From an uncultured Ruminococcus sp. (GTDB taxonomy: Bacteria; Bacillota; Clostridia; Oscillospirales; Acutalibacteraceae), in assembly GCA_902785555.1 (NCBI GenBank), contig CACZZB010000002.1:19089-83088 (forward strand): a DNA stretch of 64,000 nucleotides, given 5' to 3'. The notes under the pieces were generated by a model that was not told the origin of the DNA, ran no database searches, and saw only the letters and a list, made by a program, of their open reading frames with translations. Shown here in pieces: positions 49,941 through 58,746 of this stretch (positions are counted from its first letter, which is position 1; every line of letters begins with the position of its first letter). The translations under genes were made by a program, and so were the position numbers.

Positions 49941-50842
49941 TAGTTTGATTTTCCTGTAAACGGCTCACGGCACTGCTGTGCACTCAACATTCTTTCCGTC
50001 AGAACTGATGATATAAGTGTCAGTGCTTTTTCTTCTGCAATATCCACAAGCTCAAAGAAATTTTCCCTGTGTTTTTTGCCGTCTATCTGAGAATGCCATT
50101 CGGAATGGGACATATTCGCATAGTCCAATGACAAGTCGGGATAAGATGTCCTTATTATCGGAGAAAGAACAGGGCTTATCTTCAGCATCCTTTCTCCAAG
50201 TATTACAATGGTCTTTTTAAGTGAACGCCTGTCGTTGAGCATGACAAGACTGTGATGCCAGTCTTTTTGAACTTGTATTAGTTCATCGGTTTTTACATCT
50301 TCACCGAAGAACTCAAGCAAAAAGCCATGCCACATTTCTGCTATTTTACGGTTTATCCTTTCTTTTATGGGAGCGGTCGACTGCAGTCTGAAGGAAGATA
50401 TCTTCTGTTTTCTCTCGTATCTCAGAAAAAGGCTGTCAAGATTGGCTTCTATTTCATTGTGACATACACTGTTGAGCATATCAAGACGCTGTTCCTCCAG
50501 TACATCCGAAAAATATACTATAAAAGGATGTGCCGTCGCATCAAACGCATAATGCGTTATAAATCCCAGGGTATAACTCATTGCTATATCACTCTTATTA
50601 TTTCTTGCAAATCTTATGAAGTAATTTATTATTTTGTCCGCATTCATAGAATGTATCTTTGTGCCGTATTCTTTAAGGCTCCTGCCTTTCTGATATGGCA
50701 TCACCCTATGAAGAAAGAATATATCAGGTCCCGATGCTCCCCATATAAAAGCTGTATAGTCAAGTGCAAGCTGTGGCTGAAATTCTTTGAGTACATCATA
50801 TATTCTTTCCGCCAATAAGTAATGTGATACTACCGCAGGCAT
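49940..50842 (-). CDS. Zinc-dependent phospholipase C-like protein
   Basis: 300 aa with the fold features of the Zn-dependent PLC/S1-P1 group: an early His (VVSHYLLAERIY), GASGPDIFFLHR, GFITHYAFDATAHPF and CHNEIEANLD, which supply His/Asp/Glu metal ligands. There is no signal peptide, so it is probably cytoplasmic and its substrate may not be phospholipid. AAGGGGG precedes ATG at 50842. It follows pcrA by about 100 nt on the same strand. Confidence 0.85.
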   Translation of the reverse strand: MPAVVSHYLLAERIYDVLKEFQPQLALDYTAFIWGASGPDIFFLHRVMPYQKGRSLKEYGTKIHSMNADKIINYFIRFARNNKSDIAMSYTLGFITHYAFDATAHPFIVYFSDVLEEQRLDMLNSVCHNEIEANLDSLFLRYERKQKISSFRLQSTAPIKERINRKIAEMWHGFLLEFFGEDVKTDELIQVQKDWHHSLVMLNDRRSLKKTIVILGERMLKISPVLSPIIRTSYPDLSLDYANMSHSEWHSQIDGKKHRENFFELVDIAEEKALTLISSVLTERMLSAQQCREPFTGKSN

Positions 50843-50940
50843 TTTAAAAATCCCCCTTTATATCAGAGTGAAGTTATCATATTTCAGACTTTATTATAAA
50901 AATCAGCTTTTCATAACAACTCCACTCTAAACATTATGTT

Positions 50941-53310
50941 TCAGTCAAGAACGGTAAGTTTTGCTATATTGCCCATGAGTTTTTTAGTTCCTACTTTATC
51001 AAATGCTATTTCAAGCATACTGTCCGATGCCATCGGCTTGACGTTTATTATCGTACCTTCTCCGAAAGTATTATGCACAACTCTCATTCCCACTGTGTAA
51101 TTTATCATAACGGGCTTCGGGGTGACTGCTGATGTTATTATCTTGCTTCTTTCTATCTCTGCACGTCTTACTGCCTTTGGCTCGGGAATCTTTACATTCG
51201 GGTCACGCACTATCTCTCTCTTTTTATTTTCAATGAGCTGTTCGGGGAGTTCTTTCAGAAAACGTGAGGGGCGGTTTCTCGTTGTATGTCCGAAAAGCAT
51301 TCTGCTTTCTGATGAACTTATGTACAGATTTCTTTTTGCTCGTGTTATACCTACATAGGCAAGTCGTCTTTCTTCCTGCATATCGTCACTATCTGACATT
51401 ATAGCCTGAAAACTCGGAAACAGATTTTCTTCCATTCCCGGAATAAAGACATTATCAAATTCAAGTCCCTTTGCCGAATGTATTGTCATCATGACAACTT
51501 TATCCTCATCATCTGCATACGAGTCTATATCTGTAAGAAGTGCCGTATATTCGAGGAAACCCTGCAGTGAGGATTCTTCTCCGTATTCCTTTTCATACTG
51601 TATGATATTTGATGTGAGTTCGTGAACGTTTTCAACGGCTGTTTCTCCTCGTTCACTCTCTCTTTTTATGAAAGAATCATACTCCGTTTCTTTCACAAGT
51701 TCTTCATACATATCCGAAACTTCCGCTCCGTCATCAAGCATCTTATTCAGCTTATCTATCATTGAAACAAAATTATCCAGCTTTTCACAGCTCTTTGCAA
51801 GAACCTCGAACTGTTCTGCCTGCTTCATTGTTTCAAACATACTCTGACCGAGTGTATCACTGATTTCCTCTATCTGTGATATAGTCCTGTCACCGATACC
51901 TCGTTTCGGAACATTTATTATTCTTTTAAGTCTGTTATTGTCAAACGGATTGCTTATGATATTGAGATATGCCATCATATCCCTTATTTCCCTGTACTCG
52001 AAGAACTTTCTTCCGCCTATTATCTTATACGGTATTCTTGAACGAAGAAAATTTCTTTCTATTGCCTGTGACTGTGTATTCATTCTGTACAGGACCGCAT
52101 AATCGGAATATTTACCGCCTTTTTCCACTCCGGCTTTTATGGTTTTTGAGATGAATCCGCTCTCGTCCTGTTCATCACTTGCCGTATAAACTATTATCTT
52201 ATCTCCTGTTTCATTTTGAGTCCACAGGCTTTTTTCATGTCTTTCATAATTATTCTTTATAATATAGTTTGCCGCATTAAGGATATTTTTAGTCGAGCGG
52301 TAATTTTGTTCAAGCTTCACAACTTTCGCATTTTCATAGTCATTATCAAACTCAAGTATATTTTCTACCGTTGCTCCCCTGAATTTATATATGCTCTGGT
52401 CATCATCTCCAACAACACATACATTCTGATACTTTTCCGAAAGAAGTCTTACAAGCTCATACTGGATAGTATTTGTATCCTGATATTCGTCTACCATGAT
52501 ATATTTGAACTGTTCCTGATATTTTTCGAGTATATCGGGAAATTCATTGAAAAGCTCAACCGTATTATATATAATATCATCAAAATCCATTGCATTTGCC
52601 GCAAGAAGTCTTTTCTGATATTCTTTATATATATTTGCTATTGATATAAGTCTGCTGTCGCTTCCCGCTCTTTTCTTGAATTTTTCGGGACTTACGATAG
52701 AGTCCTTTGCGTGTGATATTTCGGGGATAATACTCTTTAACGGCAAAATCTTATCATCTATATTAAGAGCTTTCATACAGTCCCTTATAACTCTTTTCTG
52801 GTCATCGGTATCGTATATGGTGAAATGTTCCTGATAGCCGAGTCTTTCACCGTATCTGCGGAGTATCCTCACACACGCACTGTGAAAAGTGGATGCCCAT
52901 ATATCATGTCCCGATGTACCCACTTTTTTGACAATTCTTTCTTTAAGTTCATTTGCGGCTTTATTTGTAAATGTTATTGCAAGTATCCTCCACGGATTTA
53001 CCCTTGAAACCGCAAGTCTTTCCGCAAGTTCATCAGATAATTCGGTTTTTCCGTCAGCGGCACTCTGCATCAGGGCTATATCTTCATCACTGTACTGTCC
53101 GTATAAGTCATCACTTTCATAAGCCTCACCCCAACGGAGTATATGTGCGATACGGTTTACAAGTACGGTAGTTTTTCCGCTTCCTGCTCCTGCAAGCACA
53201 AGCAGAGGATGCTTTACTGTCAATACTGCATCCCTCTGCTTGTCATTGAGGTCTGCAAATTCTCTTTCTATGATTTTTTTTCTGAGAGCTATTATCTCCG
53301 GTCTTGTCAT
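50941..53310 (-). CDS. pcrA: ATP-dependent DNA helicase PcrA/UvrD family
   Basis: A 3'-5' superfamily 1 helicase for repair and plasmid replication. 789 aa. Motifs are LNDKQRDAVL (Q motif), VLAGAGSGKTTVL (Walker A), AITFTNKAANELKER (Ia), YIMVDEYQDTN (II), VCVVGDDDQSIYKFRGA (III), VKLEQNYRSTKNIL (IV), VMMTIHSAKGLEF (V) and ERRLAYVGITRAK (VI). The C-terminus carries the Tudor-like GMRVVHNTFGEGTI segment. Length fits PcrA. Confidence 0.97.
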   Translation of the reverse strand: MTRPEIIALRKKIIEREFADLNDKQRDAVLTVKHPLLVLAGAGSGKTTVLVNRIAHILRWGEAYESDDLYGQYSDEDIALMQSAADGKTELSDELAERLAVSRVNPWRILAITFTNKAANELKERIVKKVGTSGHDIWASTFHSACVRILRRYGERLGYQEHFTIYDTDDQKRVIRDCMKALNIDDKILPLKSIIPEISHAKDSIVSPEKFKKRAGSDSRLISIANIYKEYQKRLLAANAMDFDDIIYNTVELFNEFPDILEKYQEQFKYIMVDEYQDTNTIQYELVRLLSEKYQNVCVVGDDDQSIYKFRGATVENILEFDNDYENAKVVKLEQNYRSTKNILNAANYIIKNNYERHEKSLWTQNETGDKIIVYTASDEQDESGFISKTIKAGVEKGGKYSDYAVLYRMNTQSQAIERNFLRSRIPYKIIGGRKFFEYREIRDMMAYLNIISNPFDNNRLKRIINVPKRGIGDRTISQIEEISDTLGQSMFETMKQAEQFEVLAKSCEKLDNFVSMIDKLNKMLDDGAEVSDMYEELVKETEYDSFIKRESERGETAVENVHELTSNIIQYEKEYGEESSLQGFLEYTALLTDIDSYADDEDKVVMMTIHSAKGLEFDNVFIPGMEENLFPSFQAIMSDSDDMQEERRLAYVGITRAKRNLYISSSESRMLFGHTTRNRPSRFLKELPEQLIENKKREIVRDPNVKIPEPKAVRRAEIERSKIITSAVTPKPVMINYTVGMRVVHNTFGEGTIINVKPMASDSMLEIAFDKVGTKKLMGNIAKLTVLD

Positions 53311-53355
53311 TGGAACGTCCCCCTAAGTTTTTTTATATCTTGTTTTTACTATTCT

Positions 53356-53384
53356 ATTTTACCGCAAAATCAAAATAATATCAA
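53356..53384 (-). promoter_or_regulatory. Promoter of pcrA
   Basis: On the minus strand, TTGATA (53379-53384) is 17 nt from TAAAAT (53356-53361), about 45 nt before the ATG. Confidence 0.7.
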
Positions 53385-53487
53385 ATATTATTCATAAATT
53401 TATTTTAATTTATCATAAATATATTTCAGGGAAAAAATAAAAAAATTTCCCAAATTACATTTTTTTTGAACCGGAGGAAGGTTTTTT

Positions 53488-54456
53488 ATGTCAAGAAAAA
53501 ATGGTATTGATGTATCCTATGCTCAGGGCAATATAGATTTTTCCGAAATAAATAAAAATCAGGTACAGTTCGCTATAATAAGAAGCAGTTTCGGGTGGTA
53601 TAACGGACAGAAGGACAGCAAATTTGACAGAAATATAAAGGGATTTCAGGGATTGGGTATTCCATGCGGAGCATATCATTATTCCTATGCCCAAAGTAAG
53701 GAAGATGCACTCAAGGAAGCTAAATACTGCATATCCTGCATAAAAGGCTATAAACTTCAGCTTCCTGTATTCTATGACCTTGAAGACAGTTCAATATCTG
53801 TACTCGGAAAACGGGTCTGTACCGATATTGCAAAAACATTTTGCGACTATATGAAAAAAGCCGGTTTCAAAACCGGAATATATATGAATCTCAATTGGCT
53901 TGAAAATTATGTTTACAAAGATGAACTTATCGGAAAATACGATTTGTGGCTCGCTCAGTGGGATTCTTCAAAACCTTCCTGCAAATGCTCGTTTTGGCAG
54001 TACAAGGTAGGACAGGCAGGCAGTGTAAACGGCATTTCCGGAGAAACCGACCTCGACTATATGTATACTGATGACAGCTCCGATGATGATGAACCTACCG
54101 AAAAATTCCATGTCGGAGATATTGTAAAAGTGCTTGACCCGATAGATTATGATACAGGAAAAAAATTTCATGTTTATGACGGTGTGACATACTCCGTGAT
54201 AGAAGCTGTCGGTGACAGGATAGTTATAGGCATTGACGGTCAGGTCACTGCCGCAATAAATGCAAAATATCTTGAAAAACTTCCTTCCGAACCCCCAAAA
54301 ACCGAACATACCTACACTTATATAATACGAATTGGTGATACCCTTAGTTCAATAGCGGAAAAATATCATACCACTGTACAAAAAATAGCAGAAGAAAATA
54401 ATATCCCAAACCCCGATATTATATATGCGGGTCAGATACTTCACATAACTGTTTGA
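53488..54456 (+). CDS. GH25 lysozyme with C-terminal LysM
   Basis: 322 aa. The GH25 muramidase domain (about 5-195) has NGIDVSYAQG with D8, the catalytic FYDLED (D97, E99) and TDLDYMY. A linker (DDSSDDDEPTE) and an SH3-like stretch (about 205-265) follow, then a LysM (about 278-322: YIIRIGDTLSSIAEKYHTTV). No signal peptide is seen, so it resembles a phage-type endolysin or a lysozyme released by lysis or in the mother cell. No other phage genes surround it. GGAGGAAGG precedes the ATG. Confidence 0.93.
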   Translation: MSRKNGIDVSYAQGNIDFSEINKNQVQFAIIRSSFGWYNGQKDSKFDRNIKGFQGLGIPCGAYHYSYAQSKEDALKEAKYCISCIKGYKLQLPVFYDLEDSSISVLGKRVCTDIAKTFCDYMKKAGFKTGIYMNLNWLENYVYKDELIGKYDLWLAQWDSSKPSCKCSFWQYKVGQAGSVNGISGETDLDYMYTDDSSDDDEPTEKFHVGDIVKVLDPIDYDTGKKFHVYDGVTYSVIEAVGDRIVIGIDGQVTAAINAKYLEKLPSEPPKTEHTYTYIIRIGDTLSSIAEKYHTTVQKIAEENNIPNPDIIYAGQILHITV

Positions 54457-54518
54457 ACTCATTGCACAAAAAAAACTGTTTAATTCAATGCAACTTTAAT
54501 AAAAATGACATTATTATC

Positions 54519-54546
54519 TTGACAATAGTATCGTAATAGTTATAAA
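54519..54546 (+). promoter_or_regulatory. Promoter before a candidate small RNA
   Basis: TTGACA (54519-54524) is 16 nt from TATAAA (54541-54546). No ORF with a ribosome site starts within 200 nt, but a hairpin terminator lies about 80 nt downstream. Confidence 0.6.
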
Positions 54547-54552
54547 ATATAG

Positions 54553-54640
54553 TATGTGCAGAATTGTCTTTTTTACCTTTATCTTTTATTCGATTCTGCT
54601 GTTTGATTATCATCTCAATGATGTCGTTGAGATATTTTTA
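54553..54640 (+). ncRNA. Candidate small RNA upstream of rny
   Basis: Between the promoter and a terminator hairpin (ATCTCAA/TTGAGAT then ATTTTTAT, 54612-54640) lies a stem GCAGAAT/ATTCTGC (54558-54599). It presents a 28-nt pyrimidine-rich loop containing TTTACCTTTATC. Such a loop could pair with AAAGG-type ribosome sites. No ORF is present. Prediction only. Confidence 0.4.
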
Positions 54641-54895
54641 TATAAATTTTCATAAACATTCAAATCGTTTCCGCAAAAACTGATGGAAAATTTTTTATAA
54701 TTTTTCTGCTTTAAATTTCAATTTGATTCAGGGTTCTCATTAGATTGAAAAATATTTATATAAAGGAGATTTTTTTGAGTATAATAACGAAAAACTGAAT
54801 AAAAATATTTGACAGCGACACCTTCTTGAGCTGATTTTATAAACAAAACATTAAAGCTTTTTAACAAACAAAATTCATAGGAGGTGCAAATCAAA

Positions 54896-56449
54896 ATGGA
54901 TCCAATACTGGCAATATTCCTGATAGTTGCTATTTCTATCGTAGTCGGAGGGTGTGCCTTTTTTGCAGGTATTCAGTACAGAAAAAAAGTCGGTGAAGAT
55001 AAAATCGGTTCTGCCGAAACCGAGGCACAAAGAATAATCGACGAAGCTCAGCGTATGGGCGATGCCGCAAAAAAGGAAGCTGTTATAGCAGGTAAGGATG
55101 AGGCTCACAGGCTTCTTACCAATGCTGAACATGAAATCGCCGACAGACGAAAGGAAATGCAGCGTCAGGAAAGACGTATCCAACAAAAAGAAGAATCTGT
55201 CGAGAAAAAACTCGACAGTCTTGAGAAAAAGGAAGAATCCGTTTCACAGAAACTCAAGGCGGCTGAACAGCGTCTTGCCGAAGCTGAACAAATCAAGGAA
55301 AGTGAACTTGGTGTTCTCGAAAAAATATCGGGTTTTACTTCCGAACAGGCAAAGGCTTATATCCTTAATAATCTTGACAATGAACTTACACATGAAAAGG
55401 CTGTCAAGATAATGGACTTTCAGCAGAAAACCAAAGAAGAAGCCGAAAAAACCGCAAGAGAGATAGTATCTCTTGCAATACAGCGTATAGCTGCCGATCA
55501 TGTGAGTGAATCTACCGTGTCTGTTGTTCCTTTGCCGAATGACGATATGAAAGGAAGAATTATCGGTCGTGAGGGAAGGAATATCCGTGCAATCGAAACG
55601 TTGACGGGTGTTGACCTTATCATAGACGATACCCCCGAAGCTATTACCCTCTCCTGTTTTGAACCCGTAAGGCGTGAGATAGCTAAAGTTACTCTTACAA
55701 AGCTCATTTCCGACGGCAGAATACATCCTGCCAAAATCGAGGAAATGTATGAAAAGGCTAAACGTGAAGTTGAATTTGCCGTGAAAGCCGAGGGTGAACG
55801 TGCCATTATCGAGGCAGGCATAAATAATATCCATCCCGAACTCGTAAAACTCCTCGGAAGACTTCATTTCCGTACAAGCTATGGTCAGAATGTCCTCGAA
55901 CATTCACTTGAAGTGGCATATCTGGCAGGTATTATGGCTTCCGAACTCGGACTCGACCCTACACTTGCAAGACGTGCCGGACTTCTGCATGACATAGGCA
56001 AAGCCCTTGACCAGGAAGTAGAAGGTTCACACATAGAAATAGGCGTTGACGTTGCAAGAAAATATAAAGAAAGCGAAGCTGTGGTTCATGCAATACACGC
56101 ACATCATGGCGATGTAGAGGCTAAAACCGTTATTGCTTGTCTTGTACAGGCAGCCGATGCTATATCCGCTGCAAGACCGGGTGCAAGACGTGAAAATCTT
56201 GAAAATTACATCAAACGTCTTGAAAAACTTGAAGAAGTTGCTTCTTCTTTTGACGGCGTTGAAAGATGTTTCGCAATACAGGCAGGTCGTGAGGTACGAA
56301 TTATCGTCAGACCCGAAGTTGTCAAAGATGATTCAATGGTTCTGCTTGCCCGTGATATATGTAAGAAAATCGAAGAAGAAGTTGAATATCCCGGTCAGAT
56401 AAAAGTAAATATCATCCGTGAAAGTCGTGCCGTTGAATACGCTAAATAA
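54896..56449 (+). CDS. rny: Ribonuclease Y
   Basis: A membrane-anchored endoribonuclease that starts mRNA decay in Firmicutes. 517 aa. An N-terminal membrane segment ([20 protein letters not shown]) is followed by a long coiled coil rich in K/E (about 30-190). The KH domain has [19 protein letters not shown], and the HD domain has [15 protein letters not shown] (metal-binding HD) and [13 protein letters not shown] at 54896 follows AGGAGG. An in-frame GTG at 54884 overlaps the SD. The order rny-ymdB-spoVS matches Bacillus apart from the inserted unknown gene. Confidence 0.97.
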   Translation: MDPILAIFLIVAISIVVGGCAFFAGIQYRKKVGEDKIGSAETEAQRIIDEAQRMGDAAKKEAVIAGKDEAHRLLTNAEHEIADRRKEMQRQERRIQQKEESVEKKLDSLEKKEESVSQKLKAAEQRLAEAEQIKESELGVLEKISGFTSEQAKAYILNNLDNELTHEKAVKIMDFQQKTKEEAEKTAREIVSLAIQRIAADHVSESTVSVVPLPNDDMKGRIIGREGRNIRAIETLTGVDLIIDDTPEAITLSCFEPVRREIAKVTLTKLISDGRIHPAKIEEMYEKAKREVEFAVKAEGERAIIEAGINNIHPELVKLLGRLHFRTSYGQNVLEHSLEVAYLAGIMASELGLDPTLARRAGLLHDIGKALDQEVEGSHIEIGVDVARKYKESEAVVHAIHAHHGDVEAKTVIACLVQAADAISAARPGARRENLENYIKRLEKLEEVASSFDGVERCFAIQAGREVRIIVRPEVVKDDSMVLLARDICKKIEEEVEYPGQIKVNIIRESRAVEYAK

Positions 56450-56473
56450 AATCAGCGATTAGCAACGAAAATC

Positions 56474-56511
56474 ACAGACAGGCAAATTTTTATTTTGCTT
56501 GTCTGTTTTTT
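56474..56511 (+). terminator. Terminator after rny
   Basis: ACAGACAGGCAAA pairs with TTTGCTTGTCTGT (one G-T), followed by TTTTTTA. Confidence 0.88.
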
Positions 56512-56582
56512 ATTTTCCTTTCACTTTTTAAGGGGTTATGAATAATATGGTGATATAGGAAGATATAAGGAGGAAAACATAT

Positions 56583-57410
56583 ATGCCAGAAAATTTTGTA
56601 TGCAACGGCTGCAATGACTGTTATCCGAGTGATAAGATAAAAGAGGCTGTCTGCATAAACGCCTCACGTATTTATGACTCATGCTCGGACAAGGACTGCC
56701 TTGAAGACTTGCCTGTACTTCTTACAAAACCGGGTCAGTGCATGATAGACAAAGCTGCTAATGTCCGTCTTAATGATGTCAGTGTCTGCAATGTTTCGAC
56801 AGGTCTGCAGCCTGTTCCTTTCCACAAGGGCTTCTATGCTGTGGATATGACTTTTTACTTTGATGTGAACCTTGATGTATTCATGGCTCCGAATGCACTG
56901 CCAATGCCTGTCAAGGGGCTTGCAGTATTTTCAAAAAGAGCCGTACTTTTCGGAAGTGACGGCAGTGTTAAAATTTTCAGCTCCGACTGCAATGCCGAGG
57001 GTGGCGACTCCGTCAATGCCCCAACCAGAAACTGTCCCAAAGCTATTGTCCAGATAGCCGAACCTATACCACTTTCTGCAAGGCTCATTGACAGAAAAGC
57101 TCCGCCTCAGATGCCTCCGTTCCGTATCCCAGAAAGTATCGTCAGAAGATACGGCGGTGAATTTTCTTCAAACGAGGCTGAAAAACAGGTTCTTGTATCT
57201 GTGGGAATATTTACTATCGTTCAGCTTGAAAGAAATGTACAAATGCTCATCCCTGCCTATGATTTCTGTATACCTCACAAAGAGTGTGTCAGCAGCTCCG
57301 AAGACCCTTGCGAACTGTTCAGCAGCATTGACTTCCCTACAAGCGAATTCTTCCCATCAAACCTGCCTCTCGAAAATAAAAAGCGTTCCGGCTTTGAAAT
57401 GTCGGAATAA
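56583..57410 (+). CDS. Conserved clostridial Cys-rich protein of unknown function
   Basis: 275 aa. The N-terminus is cysteine rich (CNGCNDCYPSDKIKEAVC), followed by the recognisable block RIYDSCSDKDCLEDLPVLL. The rest is beta-rich, with PVPFHKGFYAVDMTFYFDV, FSKRAVLFGSDGSVKIFSSD and a YDFCIPHKEC pair near the end. There is no signal peptide or membrane segment. Similar proteins are, from memory, widespread in clostridia without an assigned role. Its place among rny, ymdB and spoVS hints at sporulation or coat function, but that is a guess. AAGGAGG precedes the ATG, and terminators lie on both sides. Confidence 0.8.
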   Translation: MPENFVCNGCNDCYPSDKIKEAVCINASRIYDSCSDKDCLEDLPVLLTKPGQCMIDKAANVRLNDVSVCNVSTGLQPVPFHKGFYAVDMTFYFDVNLDVFMAPNALPMPVKGLAVFSKRAVLFGSDGSVKIFSSDCNAEGGDSVNAPTRNCPKAIVQIAEPIPLSARLIDRKAPPQMPPFRIPESIVRRYGGEFSSNEAEKQVLVSVGIFTIVQLERNVQMLIPAYDFCIPHKECVSSSEDPCELFSSIDFPTSEFFPSNLPLENKKRSGFEMSE

Positions 57411-57416
57411 CACTCT

Positions 57417-57454
57417 TTCCCCTGAAAGATATCCGTATCTTCGGGGGAATTTTT
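57417..57454 (+). terminator. Terminator after the Cys-rich gene
   Basis: TTCCCC..GAAAGAT pairs with ATCTT..GGGGGAA around ATCCGT, followed by TTTTTC. Confidence 0.8.
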
Positions 57455-57474
57455 CTTGTTTGGTGAAAAAATAA

Positions 57475-57503
57475 TTGACAATACGCCGATTTGCATTTAA
57501 AAT
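57475..57503 (+). promoter_or_regulatory. Promoter of ymdB
   Basis: TTGACA (57475-57480) is 17 nt from TAAAAT (57498-57503), with the ATG 43 nt further on. Confidence 0.8.
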
Positions 57504-57545
57504 GATTAAAGATAATAATATTATTTTTTAGAAAAAGGTGCTTTA

Positions 57546-58316
57546 ATGAATATATTGGCAATAGGTGATATCGTCGGAACTGTCGGATGTCAGTTTCTCC
57601 ATGAAAAACTCCCTGCACTCAAAAAAGCAGAAAATATAGACCTCGTTATCGCAAACGGTGAAAACTCGGCAGACGGAAACGGCATTACAAAATTATCATC
57701 CGAATTAATATTCTCCGGTGGTGTGGACGTTATAACCCTCGGAAACCATACTTTCAAAAGAAAAGAAATATATGAAGTCCTCGATAATTCCCTGAGTATC
57801 ATAAGACCTGCAAATTATCCCGAAAATACTACCCCCGGAAACGGCTATATGGTCTATGACCTCGGAAGAATACAAATCACAGTCATAAATCTTATGGGCT
57901 GTATGTTTATGGAACCTCTCAATGACCCTTATACAGTCATTGACGATATTCTCAAAAAAACCGATACCAGGATAAAAATACTTGATTTCCATGCCGAAGC
58001 AACTGCCGAAAAGCTTGCTATGGCATACTACCTTGACGGAAAAATCTCTGCAATGTTCGGAACTCATACCCATGTACAGACTTCTGATGAAAGGATATTC
58101 CCCAAAGGCATGGGATATATCACCGATGTCGGTATGACAGGTCCGTATGAATCCGTACTCGGAGTTGTACCCGAACTTGCTGTCAGAAAATTCAGGGAAA
58201 AACTGCCCGTCAAATTTGAAACGGCTCAGGGAAAATGCAGGCTTGATTGTATAAAATTCACAATTAATGACAAGACAGGTAAAACCCTTGATGTAAAAAG
58301 AATAGAAATTCTATAA
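57546..58316 (+). CDS. ymdB: YmdB family metallophosphoesterase
   Basis: 256 aa. The calcineurin-like metal motifs are visible: NILAIGDIVG (D), VIANGENSADG (N/E), VITLGNHTF (GNH) and FGTHTHVQTSDE (H-x-H). In Bacillus YmdB is a cyclic-nucleotide phosphodiesterase needed for biofilm and sporulation decisions and interacts with RNase Y. It is encoded near rny and just before spoVS, as in Bacillus. AAAAGGTG lies before the ATG. Confidence 0.95.
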   Translation: MNILAIGDIVGTVGCQFLHEKLPALKKAENIDLVIANGENSADGNGITKLSSELIFSGGVDVITLGNHTFKRKEIYEVLDNSLSIIRPANYPENTTPGNGYMVYDLGRIQITVINLMGCMFMEPLNDPYTVIDDILKKTDTRIKILDFHAEATAEKLAMAYYLDGKISAMFGTHTHVQTSDERIFPKGMGYITDVGMTGPYESVLGVVPELAVRKFREKLPVKFETAQGKCRLDCIKFTINDKTGKTLDVKRIEIL

Positions 58317-58352
58317 AAATTAAAAATTACAGAATTTTTTTACACAAAATAC

Positions 58353-58381
58353 TTGCATAATATTAAAATTGCATATATTAT
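58353..58381 (+). promoter_or_regulatory. Promoter of spoVS
   Basis: TTGCAT (58353-58358) is 17 nt from TATTAT (58376-58381), about 50 nt before the ATG. The spacing fits sigma-A; sporulation sigma-H control was not assessable. Confidence 0.65.
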
Positions 58382-58433
58382 ATAGATGTATGTTTTTTTA
58401 TTTTTTTAAATATTTTTAGGAGGAAATTTAAAA

Positions 58434-58694
58434 ATGGAAATTTTAAAGGTTTCATCAAAATCATCACCAAATTCTGTTGCAGGTGCTATCGCAGGTGTTA
58501 TAAGAGATTACGGCTGTGTTGAAGTTCAGGCTGTCGGTGCAGGAGCTACAAATCAGGCTCTTAAATCTATTGCCGTTGCAAGAGGATATCTCGCTCCAAT
58601 GGGTATCGACCTTGTTTGTATACCTGCTTTCACCAGCATTGAAATTGACGGTGTTGAGCGTACCGCAATGAAACTTATAGTAGAAACCAAATAA
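58434..58694 (+). CDS. spoVS: Stage V sporulation protein S
   Basis: 86 aa, a highly conserved Alba-like nucleic-acid-binding fold: MEILKVSSKSSPNSVAGAIA, GAGATNQALKSIAVARGYLA and a C-terminal SIEIDGVERTAMKLIVE. In Bacillus it affects asymmetric septation and coat assembly. Its presence supports an endospore-forming lineage, although SpoVS also occurs in some non-sporulators. TAGGAGG precedes the ATG. Confidence 0.98.
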   Translation: MEILKVSSKSSPNSVAGAIAGVIRDYGCVEVQAVGAGATNQALKSIAVARGYLAPMGIDLVCIPAFTSIEIDGVERTAMKLIVETK

Positions 58695-58746
58695 TTTTTT
58701 AGTATATCTATTCGACAAATATTTTTTGTGAAGGAAGTGCGAAATT

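Noticed and set aside
53311..53487. Prophage near the GH25 lysozyme
   Set aside because: The flanks are pcrA and rny; no structural, portal or integrase gene is in reach.
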